From: Mesorhizobium kowhaii
GTDB lineage: Bacteria; Pseudomonadota; Alphaproteobacteria; Rhizobiales; Rhizobiaceae
DNA: 64,000 bases
NCBI RefSeq assembly: GCF_003253745.1
Contig: NZ_MZXV01000032.1
Span: 62,001-126,000, forward strand
Direction: 5' to 3'
Each line of letters starts with the position of its first letter. The stretch's first letter is position 1. The notes beneath the pieces were generated by a model. The model did no database searches and was not told the DNA's origin. It saw only the letters and a program-made list of their open reading frames with translations. The translations under genes were made by a program, and so were the position numbers. Positions 9,778 to 18,821 of the stretch are shown here, in pieces.

Positions 9778-10170
9778 ATGTACCGCGCCGTGACGCGCAA
9801 CATCGAAGTGCAGGTCAGGCCGTTCTATCTGGAGGATCGCTCGGATCCGTCCGAGAACCGCTATGTCTGGGGCTATCAGATAACGATCGACAACCAGTCG
9901 GATGAGTTTGTGCAGCTGTTGTCGCGCTATTGGCACATCACCGACGGCACCGGCCGGGTCGAGGAGGTGCGCGGCCCCGGCGTCGTCGGCGACCAGCCCG
10001 AACTCAATCCCGGCGACAGCTATCAATACACGTCCGGCTGCCCGCTTTCGACACCGTCCGGCATCATGGTCGGGCACTACACGATGCGCAACAAGCGGGG
10101 CGAGACGTTCGACATCGCCATCCCTGCCTTCTCGCTGGACCTGCCGGGCACGCGGCGGACGGTGAATTAG
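9778..10170 (+). CDS. apaG: Co2+/Mg2+ efflux protein ApaG
   Basis: A 130-residue single-domain ApaG protein, a fibronectin-III-like fold linked to diadenosine-tetraphosphate and metal homeostasis in enteric bacteria; its molecular job is still unclear. Family signatures are [13 protein letters not shown], the YWHITDGTG stretch and [14 protein letters not shown], followed by [13 protein letters not shown] at 9768-9771 fits the ATG at 9778. A strong terminator follows the stop codon. Confidence 0.93.
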   Translation: MYRAVTRNIEVQVRPFYLEDRSDPSENRYVWGYQITIDNQSDEFVQLLSRYWHITDGTGRVEEVRGPGVVGDQPELNPGDSYQYTSGCPLSTPSGIMVGHYTMRNKRGETFDIAIPAFSLDLPGTRRTVN

Positions 10171-10173
10171 TTT

Positions 10174-10213
10174 CGCCTTACCGGCAGCGAAGCAGCCGGT
10201 AAGGCGTGTTTTT
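10174..10213 (+). terminator. Intrinsic terminator after apaG
   Basis: A perfect 12-bp stem (10174-10185 with 10195-10206, loop AGCGAAGCA) is followed by TGTTTTT. It starts three bases after the apaG stop and ends just before the convergent hslO stop. Confidence 0.88.
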
Positions 10214-10215
10214 CC

Positions 10216-11226
10216 CTACTGGGCCACCGTAAATTCCGCAGGGTCGAAGTCATATTGCTTCGAGCAGAATTCGCAGGCGACGTGGATGCCGCCGTCTTCG
10301 GTGCTGTCCTTGATCTCCTGCGCCGAGAAGCCCTCGAGGATGCCGCGGATCTTGTCGCGCGAGCACGAGCACTGGTCGGCGACCGGAACGCCGCCGAAGA
10401 CGCGCACGCCATGCTCGTGGAACAGCCTGTAGAGCAGCCGCTCGGCGCCGATCGTCGGGTCGATCAGTTCGGTCGGCTCGATGGTGCCGAGCAATGCCAG
10501 CAGCTCCTGCCAGGAATTGTCGGCCGGATCGTGGATCTCCTCGCGCGGATCACCAACGCCGCCCGGCAGGTCCGGAACGCGCATGCGTTCGGGCGACTGA
10601 GGCAGGAACTGCGCCAGGATGCCACCGGCGCGCCACTGCTCGCGGGCGCCGCCGATGCCGGGCGTCAGCAACTTGGCCACAGAGAGCCTGAGATCGGTCG
10701 GGATCTGCTCCGACTGGCGGAAATAGGTGCGGGCCGCATCCTCCAGCGTTTCGCCGTCGAGCTGGACGATGCCCTGGTAGCGCTGTGTATGAGCGCCCTG
10801 GTCGATGGTCAGCGCCAGCACGCCGCTGCCGAGCAGCGTCTGCTGAGACGTTTCGCCTGCCGCGACCAGCGCCTCCAGCCGATCGGCATCGAAGCGCGCA
10901 TAGGCGCGCAGTGCCGAAGGCGTGGAAAAATCCGCCACCAGCATGTCGATCGGCCCGTCGGTGCGGGTCTGCAGGATGAACTTGCCCTCGAACTTCAGCG
11001 AGGTGCCGAGCAGCACAGTCAGCACACAGGCTTCCGCCAGCAGGCGGGCGACCGGCTCGGGATAGTCGTGACGGGTGAGGATAGCGTCGAGCATCGGCCC
11101 GAGCTGAACGGTGCGGCCGCGCACATCGAGCGGGCCGACCTCGAAGGGCACGACGTGATCGTCGCCGGCGTAGCCGAATTCGCCGAGTTTGGGGTGATGT
11201 TCAGTCACTTGATAGGTTTCCAACAT
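10216..11226 (-). CDS. hslO: Redox-regulated chaperone Hsp33
   Basis: A 336-residue cytosolic holdase that is switched on by oxidation and unfolding. The zinc-binding cysteines are all present: QCSCS and then CEFC about 30 residues later near the C-terminus. N-terminal family motifs include FEVGPLDVRGR and LLGTSLKFEGKF. The ATG at 11226 has GGAG seven bases upstream; that GGAG lies inside the 3' arm of a perfect 10-bp hairpin. An alternative ATG at 11250 would place the hairpin within the coding region. It follows argF on the same strand with a 102-bp gap. Confidence 0.93.
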   Translation of the reverse strand: MLETYQVTEHHPKLGEFGYAGDDHVVPFEVGPLDVRGRTVQLGPMLDAILTRHDYPEPVARLLAEACVLTVLLGTSLKFEGKFILQTRTDGPIDMLVADFSTPSALRAYARFDADRLEALVAAGETSQQTLLGSGVLALTIDQGAHTQRYQGIVQLDGETLEDAARTYFRQSEQIPTDLRLSVAKLLTPGIGGAREQWRAGGILAQFLPQSPERMRVPDLPGGVGDPREEIHDPADNSWQELLALLGTIEPTELIDPTIGAERLLYRLFHEHGVRVFGGVPVADQCSCSRDKIRGILEGFSAQEIKDSTEDGGIHVACEFCSKQYDFDPAEFTVAQ

Positions 11227-11233
11227 GACAAAG

Positions 11234-11262
11234 CTCCAGGGCGCGGCCATGCCGCCCTGGAG
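11234..11262 (-). promoter_or_regulatory. Leader hairpin that covers the hslO ribosome-binding site
   Basis: On the minus-strand mRNA, CTCCAGGGCG pairs perfectly with CGCCCTGGAG across a 9-base loop. The GGAG that serves the ATG at 11226 is the end of the 3' arm. No T run follows, so it does not look like a terminator. It may restrain translation; a heat- or factor-dependent release is possible but unproven. Confidence 0.6.
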
Positions 11263-11328
11263 GGCGCATGCTTCGAAACGCGCTTGATTTGCGTGATGCG
11301 GCGCAGATAGGCATCACACCCCCAGAGA

Positions 11329-12240
11329 TCAAGCGCCGAGACACCAGGCGAGTACGGCCTTCTGCGCATGGAGCCGGTTCTCGGCCTCGTCGAAGACCAC
11401 AGAATGCGGCCCGTCAATGACCTCGTCGGTCACTTCCTCGCCGCGATGCGCTGGCAGGCAGTGCATGAACAGGGCATCCGGCCTGGCCTTCGCCATCAGC
11501 TTGGCGTTGACCTGGTAGGGCGAAAACACGTTGTGACCGCGGGCGCGATGCTCCTGGCCCATCGACACCCAGCAATCGGTGACCACGCAATCGGCCTGGT
11601 CGACGGCTTCCTCGGGCGAGCGGGTGAAGTGCAGCTTGCCGCCATGCGCCTGCGACCAGTCGATATGCTTCTGCGCCGGCTCGCTGCCTTCGGGTACGGC
11701 GACGTTGAGGTTGAAGCGGAACCGCGCCGAGGCTTCGAGCAGCGAATGCAGCACATTGTTGCCGTCGCCGGTCCAGGCGATGGTCTTGCCGGCGACCGGA
11801 CCGCGATGCTCCTCGAAGGTCATGATATCGGCCATCAGCTGGCAGGGATGGGTGTCGTCGGTCAGTCCGTTGATGACCGGAACGGTGGCGTTCTCGGTCA
11901 GTTCCAAAAGCCGCTCATGCGAGGTGGTGCGGATCATGATCGCGTCGACGTAGCGCGACAGCACCTTGGCGGTGTCGGCAATGGTCTCGGAGCGGCCGAG
12001 CTGCATCTCGGTGCCGGTCAGCATGATGGTTTCGCCGCCGAGCTGGCGCATGCCGACGTCGAAGGACACGCGCGTGCGCGTCGACGGCTTGTCGAAGATC
12101 ATCGCCAGCACCTTGCCTTCGAGCGGCCTGGTCCGCTCGCCAGCCTTGAGGCGAGCCTTTCGCACCACCGCATCGTCAAGCATGAAGCGCAGATCGCCTT
12201 CGGAAACGGCGGAAAGATCGGTGAAATGGCGAACTGACAT
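11329..12240 (-). CDS. argF: Ornithine carbamoyltransferase
   Basis: A 303-residue enzyme making citrulline from ornithine and carbamoyl phosphate in arginine synthesis. The carbamoyl-phosphate site [10 protein letters not shown] lies near residue 50, the ornithine-side motif HPCQLMAD near 130, and [11 protein letters not shown] near 265. The start at 12240 gives the usual family N-terminus and length. It lies 17 bp after argD, so argD-argF form an operon. Confidence 0.95.
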   Translation of the reverse strand: MSVRHFTDLSAVSEGDLRFMLDDAVVRKARLKAGERTRPLEGKVLAMIFDKPSTRTRVSFDVGMRQLGGETIMLTGTEMQLGRSETIADTAKVLSRYVDAIMIRTTSHERLLELTENATVPVINGLTDDTHPCQLMADIMTFEEHRGPVAGKTIAWTGDGNNVLHSLLEASARFRFNLNVAVPEGSEPAQKHIDWSQAHGGKLHFTRSPEEAVDQADCVVTDCWVSMGQEHRARGHNVFSPYQVNAKLMAKARPDALFMHCLPAHRGEEVTDEVIDGPHSVVFDEAENRLHAQKAVLAWCLGA

Positions 12241-12257
12241 CAGCAATGGTTCCGGGA

Positions 12258-13457
12258 TTACTTCGCGGCGGCGGCGGCGATCGCCTCCGCCAGGCCCTTG
12301 GCGCCGGCGCGGATGCGGTTGAGCGCGTCGTGGATCTCGGCATCGGTGACAGTGAGCGGCGGCAACAGGCGAATGACGTTGTCGCCGGCCGGAACCGCCA
12401 GCAGGTGCTGGTCGCGCATTGCCATGTTCACCTTGGTGTTGGGCATCGCGCATTTGAGGCCGAGCATCAGCCCGGTGCCCCTGATGTCCTCGATGACCTC
12501 GGGAAACTCGTCGGCGACCGCCGCCAGCCCCTGCTTCATCAGCAGCGCCTTGCGCTGGACATCTTCCAGGAAGCCGTCTTCCAGCACCACGTCGAGCACG
12601 GCGTTGCCAACCGCCATGGCCAGCGGGTTGCCGCCGAAAGTGGTGCCATGCACGCCGGATGTCATGCCAATGGCCGCTTCATCCGTGGCAAGGCAGGCGC
12701 CCATCGGGAAGCCGCCGCCAATGCCCTTGGCGATCGCCATGATGTCGGGCGTGACGCCGGACCATTCATGCGCGAACAGCTTGCCGGTTCGGCCGATGCC
12801 GCACTGGACCTCGTCGTAGATCAAGAGCAGGCCGTGCTGTTCGCACAACTGCCGGAGCCGCTTCAGCGATTGCGTCGGCACCGGGCGGATGCCGCCCTCG
12901 CCCTGTACCGGTTCGATCAGGATCGCCGCGGTCTCTGGCGTGATCGCCTTTTCGGCCGCATCGATGTCGTCGAAGCCGACCTGGTCGAAGCCCTCGACCT
13001 TGGGTCCAAACCCTTCAAGGTACTTGTATTGACCGCCCGCCGCGATGGTCGCCAGCGTGCGGCCGTGGAAGGCACCTTCGAAGGTGATGACGCGGAAGCG
13101 TTCAGGATGTCCCTTGACGAAATGGTAGCGCCGCGCCGTCTTGATCGCGCATTCCAGCGCCTCGGCGCCGGAATTGGTGAAAAACACCTTGTCGGCGAAG
13201 GTGGCGTCCGCGAGCCGCTCGCCGAGCCGGCTTTGACCCGGAATCTCGTAGAGATTGGAGACATGCCAAAGCTTTGCGGCTTGCTCGGTGAGTGCGGCGA
13301 CCAGATGCGGATGGCTGTGGCCCAACGAATTGACGGCGATGCCGCCGGCAAAATCGAGATATCGCTCGCCCTTGTCGGTAACCAGCCAGGTGCCTTCCCC
13401 GTGGTCGAAGGCCAGGGGTGCGCGAGCAAAGGTCTCGTAAAGCGCCGAACCGCTCAT
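12258..13457 (-). CDS. argD: Acetylornithine aminotransferase
   Basis: A 399-residue class-III PLP aminotransferase converting N-acetylglutamate semialdehyde to acetylornithine; family members often also act on succinyldiaminopimelate. Visible signatures are the [11 protein letters not shown]-terminal loop, [31 protein letters not shown], and [14 protein letters not shown] with the PLP lysine. The ATG at 13457 is the family start; the frame stays open further upstream but that part overlaps a leader hairpin and a promoter-like sequence. It is transcribed with argF. Confidence 0.94.
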   Translation of the reverse strand: MSGSALYETFARAPLAFDHGEGTWLVTDKGERYLDFAGGIAVNSLGHSHPHLVAALTEQAAKLWHVSNLYEIPGQSRLGERLADATFADKVFFTNSGAEALECAIKTARRYHFVKGHPERFRVITFEGAFHGRTLATIAAGGQYKYLEGFGPKVEGFDQVGFDDIDAAEKAITPETAAILIEPVQGEGGIRPVPTQSLKRLRQLCEQHGLLLIYDEVQCGIGRTGKLFAHEWSGVTPDIMAIAKGIGGGFPMGACLATDEAAIGMTSGVHGTTFGGNPLAMAVGNAVLDVVLEDGFLEDVQRKALLMKQGLAAVADEFPEVIEDIRGTGLMLGLKCAMPNTKVNMAMRDQHLLAVPAGDNVIRLLPPLTVTDAEIHDALNRIRAGAKGLAEAIAAAAAK

Positions 13458-13483
13458 TATATGCGTCTCCGGTACCGGAAAAT

Positions 13484-13507
13484 CAAAAAAGCCGCCCAAG
13501 CGGCGGC
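13484..13507 (-). terminator. Terminator-like hairpin in the argD leader
   Basis: On the minus strand a GC-rich 6-bp stem (GCCGCC with GGCGGC) is followed by six or more T residues, ending 27 bp before the argD ATG. It could attenuate argDF or block transcription arriving from the gcrA promoter region. Confidence 0.6.
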
Positions 13508-13515
13508 CTTTGCGG

Positions 13516-13544
13516 CTTATCGTGTTTTTCGGCCATGAAGTCAA
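13516..13544 (-). promoter_or_regulatory. Possible sigma-70 promoter for argDF
   Basis: TTGACT (13539-13544, minus strand) and GATAAG (13516-13521) are separated by 17 bp. The match to the -10 consensus is only four of six, so this is a candidate. If right, the transcript would begin close to 13509, almost at the foot of the leader hairpin. Confidence 0.35.
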
Positions 13545-13634
13545 CGAAAACGTCGCGTAGTGCCCCGCGGCAAGCCCCCTGACGCAACGCCGGCTCATGA
13601 GCGACCGGGCAAGTTGGGGAAAACCGAAAAAACC

Positions 13635-13782
13635 GATTCGTGTTGCCCTTGGGACTCTTGTCACCGAGTCAGCGCATAGAGTAGTTGTAGTCGAGAAATA
13701 ACTAGATTTCGTGCGGCGGACCTAATCACCAGATATATGTGGTGTCTGCCCCGGCAAATGTTGCCGGGTCGGGAGTGGATTC
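13635..13782. promoter_or_regulatory. Cluster of four GANTC (CcrM) sites upstream of gcrA
   Basis: GATTC at 13635, GACTC at 13653, GAGTC at 13666 and GATTC at 13778 lie within 148 bp of the argD-gcrA intergenic space. CcrM methylates the adenine in GANTC, and GcrA responds to that mark in Caulobacter. Random DNA would give well under one site in this length. Confidence 0.7.
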
Positions 13783-13815
13783 CGATTGCCGCACGCTTAG
13801 CAGGAGCGCGGTCTC

Positions 13816-14334
13816 ATGAACTGGACTGACGAGCGGGTAGAACTTCTCAGAAAACTGTGGTCGGAGGGTCTGAGCGCAAGCCAGATTGCTGCGCAGCTTG
13901 GAGGGGTCAGCCGCAATGCGGTCATCGGCAAGGTGCACCGGCTGAAACTGTCGGGCCGCGGGCGATCGACCGCCACGCCGGCACGCCAGAAGAAGGCGGC
14001 GCAAGGATCGACCGTTCAGAAATCGGTGTCGCGCGCCGCAAGCGCCGTCCGTCATGTCACGACATCGATCGGCGCCACGGCGTTGCAGACGCAGTTCGAC
14101 GCCGAACCGGTGGCACGCCACTACATCCGCCCAGTCGAGAATGTCGTGGTCCCGATCTCACGCCATCTGCAGCTCGTCGAGCTGACCGAGCGGACCTGCA
14201 AATGGCCGAACGGCGATCCGCTTTCGGAGGACTTCCATTTCTGCGGCAACGAAGCCGCCGAAACCGGACCCTACTGCAAGTACCACGCCCGCGTGGCGTT
14301 CCAGCCGGCATCGGAGCGGCGCCGGAACAGGTAG
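13816..14334 (+). CDS. gcrA: Cell-cycle regulator GcrA
   Basis: A 172-residue GcrA protein, the alphaproteobacterial sigma-70 cofactor that reads CcrM-methylated GANTC promoters. The N-terminal helix-turn-helix begins NWTDERVELLRKLW and continues through SRNAVIGKVHRL (residues 1-45). The middle is a basic linker, and the C-terminal sigma-interacting part has CKWPNGDP, FHFCGN and YCKYH. Four GANTC sites lie in the 180 bp upstream, consistent with control by methylation and by GcrA itself. It is divergent from argD and convergent with corA. Confidence 0.95.
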   Translation: MNWTDERVELLRKLWSEGLSASQIAAQLGGVSRNAVIGKVHRLKLSGRGRSTATPARQKKAAQGSTVQKSVSRAASAVRHVTTSIGATALQTQFDAEPVARHYIRPVENVVVPISRHLQLVELTERTCKWPNGDPLSEDFHFCGNEAAETGPYCKYHARVAFQPASERRRNR

Positions 14335-14365
14335 GACGTAACGGAATAGGGGAGTAAGGCAGTAC

Positions 14366-14414
14366 GGCAGTAGGTGTGCGGAAAGTCGCGCTCACGAAAT
14401 GCTGCCCTACTGCC
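14366..14414. repeat. Inverted repeat between gcrA and corA
   Basis: GGCAGTAGG (14366-14374) and CCTACTGCC (14406-14414) form a 9-bp stem with a long loop between two convergent genes. Extra copies of GGCAGTA next to it suggest a small dispersed repeat. It may serve as a bidirectional terminator, but there is no T run. Confidence 0.45.
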
Positions 14415-14420
14415 CTCTCT

Positions 14421-15431
14421 TCACAGCCAGCCGTTCTTGCGAAAACGCCAGTAGAGAAACGAGCAGATCAGCGCGATCGTGGCCAGCACCACCGGGTAGC
14501 CGTATTCCATCTTCAATTCCGGCATGTCGTTGAAATTCATGCCGTAGATGCCGGCGAATGCCGTCGGCACCGCCAGGATGGCGGCCCATGAGGCAAGCTT
14601 CTTGGAGATCGCCGTTTCCTGGCTCTGGCCGACTAGGAGGCTGGCCTCGAAAGCAAACGCCAGCACCTCGCGCAGACTGTCGATCTTTTCCTGCACGGTG
14701 CGGATATGGTCGGTCACGTCACGGAACAGCGGATGCATGGCCGTATGGATCTGCGGCAGGTCGGCACTGGTCAGCCGGCGGCAGACTTCGACCAGCGGAA
14801 GTGCCGCATTGCGCAGGCGCAAAAGATCGCGGCGCAGCATGTAGAGCCGCTCGATGTCAGGACCGGTCATCGGCTTCAGCAGGACCCTGTCCTCGATCAC
14901 CTCGACCTCGTCCTCGATCTGCTCGAGCACCGGCATGTAATTGTCGACGATGAAATCGAGAATGGCGTAGAGGACGAAATCCTCGCCCTTGGCCAGCGAA
15001 TGCGGGCAGCTTTCCCAATGCTGACGAACGGCGGCGTAGGAGGTGGACGGGCCATGCCTGACGCTGACGATGTAGCCGCTGCCGACAAACAAATGGGTCT
15101 CGCCGAAGGTGACCCGGCCGTCGATCAGCTGCGCTGTGCGGGCGACGATGAACAAGGCGTCGCCATATTGCTCGATCTTCGGCCGCTGGTGCGGGTGCTC
15201 GGCATCCTCGATCGCCAGCTCATGCAGGTGAAACTGCGCCTGGACGCGAAGCAGCAGGTTGCGGTCGGGCTCGAGCAGGCCAATCCAGACGACATGACCG
15301 GATTTTTTTGCCCATTCGCCGGCTTCCTCGATTGGAATGTCGGCGATACGACGCCCGGCCGTGTAGACGCCGCAAGCGATAATGCCGGATGCCGGCGCAG
15401 GCGCCGGAGTCAGGTTCCGAACATTTTCCAT
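14421..15431 (-). CDS. corA: Magnesium/cobalt transporter CorA
   Basis: A 336-residue CorA-type channel for Mg2+ and Co2+. The long N-terminal part is cytosolic and helix-rich. Two C-terminal membrane helices flank the selectivity motif GMN (GIYGMNF), and the protein ends in basic residues RFRKNGW as expected. The ATG at 15431 has GGGAGGT upstream. It follows phoU on the same strand with a 91-bp gap; a functional link is not obvious. Confidence 0.93.
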   Translation of the reverse strand: MENVRNLTPAPAPASGIIACGVYTAGRRIADIPIEEAGEWAKKSGHVVWIGLLEPDRNLLLRVQAQFHLHELAIEDAEHPHQRPKIEQYGDALFIVARTAQLIDGRVTFGETHLFVGSGYIVSVRHGPSTSYAAVRQHWESCPHSLAKGEDFVLYAILDFIVDNYMPVLEQIEDEVEVIEDRVLLKPMTGPDIERLYMLRRDLLRLRNAALPLVEVCRRLTSADLPQIHTAMHPLFRDVTDHIRTVQEKIDSLREVLAFAFEASLLVGQSQETAISKKLASWAAILAVPTAFAGIYGMNFNDMPELKMEYGYPVVLATIALICSFLYWRFRKNGWL

Positions 15432-15522
15432 CACAACCTCCCGAAGCCAATCCACGGACGAGGATACAGGAAAGCCCGGAAAGTCTAGCGCAATTCGGAT
15501 GACGCTTCGAGAGTGTGACCGT

Positions 15523-16248
15523 TCAATTAACCGGCAGCGTCGCGGAAACGCTGATCTTGTCGGTCTTGTCGCCCTTCGGCCGCTCGGCCGGCATCTGCTC
15601 GCCGGTGACGATGTAGTAGATGGTCTCGGCGATGTTGGTGGCGTGATCGCCGATGCGCTCGATGTTCTTGGCGCAAAACAGCAGATGCGTGCACGGCGTG
15701 ATGTTGCGCGGATCTTCCATCATGTAGGTCAGCAATTCGCGAAACAGCGAGGTGTACATGGCGTCGATCTGGTCGTCGCGGTCGCGCACGAAGCCGATCT
15801 TGTCGACCGAGCGCGATGCGTAGACGTCGAGCACTTCCTTGAGCTGGGTCAGCGCCAGGTTGGCCAGGGCCTCGAGGCCGCGGAACAGGCTGGTCGGCTG
15901 GCGTCCGTCGGTGACAGCTGCCACCCGCTTGGCAACGTTCTTGGCGAGGTCGCCGACCCGTTCGAGGTCGGCGGAAATGCGGATGGCGCCGACGATCTCG
16001 CGCAGGTCCGTCGCCATCGGCTGGCGCTTGGCGATGATGATGATCGCCTTGTCGTCGATTTCGCGTTGCCCTTCATCGAGCACGGCATCGTCACGGATGA
16101 CCTTCTGGGCGAGGCCGGGGTCGGCATTGACGAGGGCGGCAACCGCCTGTTCGACCATACGCTCGGCATGGCCGCCCATCGCCGCGATGCGCTTCGACAG
16201 ATATTTCAGCTCCTCGTCATAGGCGCTCATAATATGCACGGACTGCAT
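15523..16248 (-). CDS. phoU: Phosphate signalling protein PhoU
   Basis: A 241-residue protein of two tandem three-helix PhoU domains. It links the Pst transporter to PhoR and keeps the Pho regulon off when phosphate is ample. The start SAYDEELKYLSKRIAAMGG and the repeated metal-binding acidic stretches (VGDLAKNVAKR, IGDHATNIAE) are typical. ATG 16248 is preferred for its upstream AAGG; 16230 is possible. It directly follows phoR (115 bp), whereas in most rhizobia pstSCAB lies between these genes and phoB follows phoU. Here corA follows. Confidence 0.93.
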   Translation of the reverse strand: MQSVHIMSAYDEELKYLSKRIAAMGGHAERMVEQAVAALVNADPGLAQKVIRDDAVLDEGQREIDDKAIIIIAKRQPMATDLREIVGAIRISADLERVGDLAKNVAKRVAAVTDGRQPTSLFRGLEALANLALTQLKEVLDVYASRSVDKIGFVRDRDDQIDAMYTSLFRELLTYMMEDPRNITPCTHLLFCAKNIERIGDHATNIAETIYYIVTGEQMPAERPKGDKTDKISVSATLPVN

Positions 16249-16363
16249 GGCGAAATGCCTTCCCACGGAGTGTCTTGGTTTTGAGTCGTTTCCTCGAATC
16301 CCCGCTGATACGCTAGCCGGATGACAGAAAAAAGAAACGCTCCAGTGGAAAAATAGGGCAGTA

Positions 16364-17629
16364 TCAGTGCGTCGGCAAATGAACCGAGAAGGCAGCGCCC
16401 TTGCCGAACTCGGACTTGATCGAAAGCCGGGCATTGTGGCGTGTCAGGATATGCTTGACGATCGACAGACCAAGGCCGGTGCCCTTCTGGGTGCGGCTGG
16501 TCTCGACATCGACGCGATAGAAGCGCTCGGTGATGCGCGGAATGTGTTCCTCGGGAATGCCGGGGCCAAAGTCCCTGATGGTCACGTCGATGCCTGGCTC
16601 CGAGCCGGCATCGCTGCGCGCGATCGACACCACGACGCGGCCACCCGACTGCCCGTATTTGCAGGCGTTTTCCAAGAGGTTCTCGAAAACCTGGAAGAGC
16701 TCGTCGCGATCCCCGGGAACATCAAGCGGCCCGTCGGCGTAATCCCGCTCGACGGCAACACTGTTTTCCCTGGCCAGCGGTCCGAGCGAATCGATGACGC
16801 TGTCGACTGTCTCACGCAGGTCGACCTCGGTGCCCGGCTTCAGATAGGGCTTCATCTCGAGCCGCGACAGCGACAACAAATCGTCGATCAGACGCGCCAT
16901 GCGGCCGGTCTGGCTCTGCATGATCTGCAGGAACTGGTCGCGCGCCGCCGGGTCGTTGCGGGCCGGTCCGCGCAGCGTTTCGATGAAGCCGGCGATCGAG
17001 GCGAGCGGCGTGCGCAGTTCGTGGCTGGCATTGGCGATGAAATCGGCGCGCATGCGGTCGATCCTGCGCGCTTCGCTCTGGTCCTTGAACACCAGCACAT
17101 AGAGATCTGTGCCGTGGCCGACCGAAGACGCGCTCACCCGGTAGGCCCGTTCGACCGGCAGCTTCTCCGTATAGTCGACGACGTCAGAGGCGACATCGCC
17201 CGACAGCACGCCGTCCAGCAGAGCCTGCATTTCCGGCGCCCGGAATTTTAGCGACAGCGACAGACCAGGCGCGATCCCGCCGAAGGCGGCGAAAGCGGCG
17301 GCATTGGCGTGGACGATGGTGGCGGTCCGGTCGAAGATGATCAGCGGGTCGGCGACGGCGGCCGCAAGATATTCGCCGGAGAGCCGTTGCAACCCGAATG
17401 CCTCGATCGCCGCGGCACTCTCGGCCGATTGGCGCGTGCCGCTGACCGGCAGCATTGCCGCCGCAAGCAGCAGCGCCAGCGCCGCAAGGACGATATATGC
17501 GGATATCGCGGCCAAGGCATACACAGCGAGAATCGCGACGACACCGGCGATCAGCAGCCAGCGGCTGTTCCACAGCCGGACGGCCAGGGCTTGCGCCGTG
17601 CCTTTCTGCTCTGCGTCCAGGTCAGCCAT
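16364..17629 (-). CDS. phoR: Phosphate-regulon sensor histidine kinase PhoR
   Basis: A 421-residue membrane sensor kinase for phosphate starvation. Two hydrophobic stretches lie near residues 20-65, then a PAS domain (residues 85-180), the phosphoacceptor motif NASHELRTPLAS, and the ATPase boxes ENLLENACKYG, DFGPGIP and GTGLGLSI. The short periplasmic part and single PAS domain fit PhoR rather than other kinases. PhoU follows on the same strand. The partner regulator phoB is not in this window. Confidence 0.9.
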   Translation of the reverse strand: MADLDAEQKGTAQALAVRLWNSRWLLIAGVVAILAVYALAAISAYIVLAALALLLAAAMLPVSGTRQSAESAAAIEAFGLQRLSGEYLAAAVADPLIIFDRTATIVHANAAAFAAFGGIAPGLSLSLKFRAPEMQALLDGVLSGDVASDVVDYTEKLPVERAYRVSASSVGHGTDLYVLVFKDQSEARRIDRMRADFIANASHELRTPLASIAGFIETLRGPARNDPAARDQFLQIMQSQTGRMARLIDDLLSLSRLEMKPYLKPGTEVDLRETVDSVIDSLGPLARENSVAVERDYADGPLDVPGDRDELFQVFENLLENACKYGQSGGRVVVSIARSDAGSEPGIDVTIRDFGPGIPEEHIPRITERFYRVDVETSRTQKGTGLGLSIVKHILTRHNARLSIKSEFGKGAAFSVHLPTH

Positions 17630-17700
17630 TTCGCTCGCGCGCCCGCACCCAATGCCTCGCACCCGACCAGTGACGGAAACTTCCGCTGGACCGGTCTAGC

Positions 17701-17747
17701 GCATGACCCAGAAAAATCGGAATCGATTTTCTGAAAGGATCATGCGC
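17701..17747. repeat. Dispersed palindromic repeat, copy 1
   Basis: An imperfect palindrome with outer arms GCATGA and TCATGC and an inner 10-bp stem (CAGAAAAATCG with CGATTTTCTG). It lies between divergent phoR and ppk2. Related palindromes occur near 40.1, 50.7, 51.7 and 54.6 kb. Confidence 0.7.
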
Positions 17748-17811
17748 AAAATCAAAGTGCTGTAGTGGCTCCCAATAGCATGAGTCCGGAAGCAGGAAAG
17801 GGTTCGCCTCG

Positions 17812-18714
17812 ATGAAAAAAGCCAAGGAAACTCCCGCCGCGCCGACTTCGGGTCCGCTGAAGATCAGGATCGACGGCAAGGAGCGGGAGTTCGATATTGA
17901 AAATCCCGTGCTTCCCGACTGGGTCGAGGACAACAAGCTGACCGCCGGCGATTACCCCTACGACAAGAAGATGAAAAGCGACGAGTATGACGAGACGCTC
18001 GAGAAGCTGCAGATCGAGCTGGTCAAGGCGCAGGCGTGGCTGCAGTCGACCGGCAAACGGGTGATGGCGCTGTTCGAGGGCCGCGACGCCGCCGGCAAGG
18101 GCGGCACGATCTTCGTGCTGCGCCAGTACCTCAACCCTCGTACCGCGCGCAACGTGGCGCTGACCAAGCCGACCCCGACCGAGCAGGGGCAATGGTACTT
18201 CCAGCGCTATGTCGACCATTTCCCGACATCGGGTGAGTTCCTCACCTTCGACCGCTCCTGGTACAACCGTGCCGGCGTCGAGCCGGTGATGGGGTTTTGC
18301 ACGCCGCAGCAGCACGATCAGTTTCTCGACGAGACGCCGCATTTCGAACGGATGATCGCCAACGAGGGCATCCACTTCTTCAAATTCTGGCTGAACATCG
18401 GCCAGGAGACGCAGCTCGAGCGCTTTCACGATCGCCGCTACAGCCCGCTGAAAAGCTGGAAGTTCTCGCCGATCGACGTTGCCGGCATCACCAAATGGGA
18501 CGACTACACCAAGGTCCGCGACACCATGTTCGAGCGCACCCACAAGGAATTCGCGCCGTGGATCATCGTACGGGCCAATGACAAGCGGCGCGCGCGGCTG
18601 GCGGTCATGCGGCGCATCCTCTTGTCGCTGCCCTATGACGGGCGCGATCTCGACATCATCGGCAAGGAAGACAAGAAGATCATCGGCGAAGGGCCGTCGT
18701 TTTTGAAAGAATAG
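17812..18714 (+). CDS. ppk2: Polyphosphate kinase 2 (class I)
   Basis: A 300-residue single-domain PPK2, which transfers phosphate between polyphosphate and nucleoside diphosphates. Walker [10 protein letters not shown] lies near residue 90, Walker [13 protein letters not shown] near 145, and lid-region arginines follow. Length and the extended N-terminus fit class I (nucleoside diphosphate as acceptor). A purine-rich AGGAAAGG precedes the ATG. Its place beside phoR/phoU suggests a role in phosphate storage, but no clear Pho box was seen upstream. Confidence 0.92.
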   Translation: MKKAKETPAAPTSGPLKIRIDGKEREFDIENPVLPDWVEDNKLTAGDYPYDKKMKSDEYDETLEKLQIELVKAQAWLQSTGKRVMALFEGRDAAGKGGTIFVLRQYLNPRTARNVALTKPTPTEQGQWYFQRYVDHFPTSGEFLTFDRSWYNRAGVEPVMGFCTPQQHDQFLDETPHFERMIANEGIHFFKFWLNIGQETQLERFHDRRYSPLKSWKFSPIDVAGITKWDDYTKVRDTMFERTHKEFAPWIIVRANDKRRARLAVMRRILLSLPYDGRDLDIIGKEDKKIIGEGPSFLKE

Positions 18715-18768
18715 GATGGCCCGCAAGAAACCAGGCCATGGCCTGGGAAAACAGGGCTGACGCTTTTG

Positions 18769-18805
18769 CGCCGCGCAGCCAGAGGCCGCGCGGCGATGCC
18801 TTTTT
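18769..18805 (+). terminator. Terminator between ppk2 and the crotonase gene
   Basis: An 8-bp GC stem (18769-18776 with 18788-18795) is followed by ATGCC and five T residues. It fits the end of ppk2 transcription. Confidence 0.5.
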
Positions 18806-18821
18806 CCTCGTGACTCCCAGT

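Noticed and set aside
13458..13664. N-terminal extension of argD
   Set aside because: The frame stays open, but the added residues are unlike any aminotransferase and span a promoter-like sequence and a terminator hairpin.
17630..17811. Pho box upstream of ppk2
   Set aside because: No pair of CTGTCAT-like repeats was found; only a dispersed palindrome is present.
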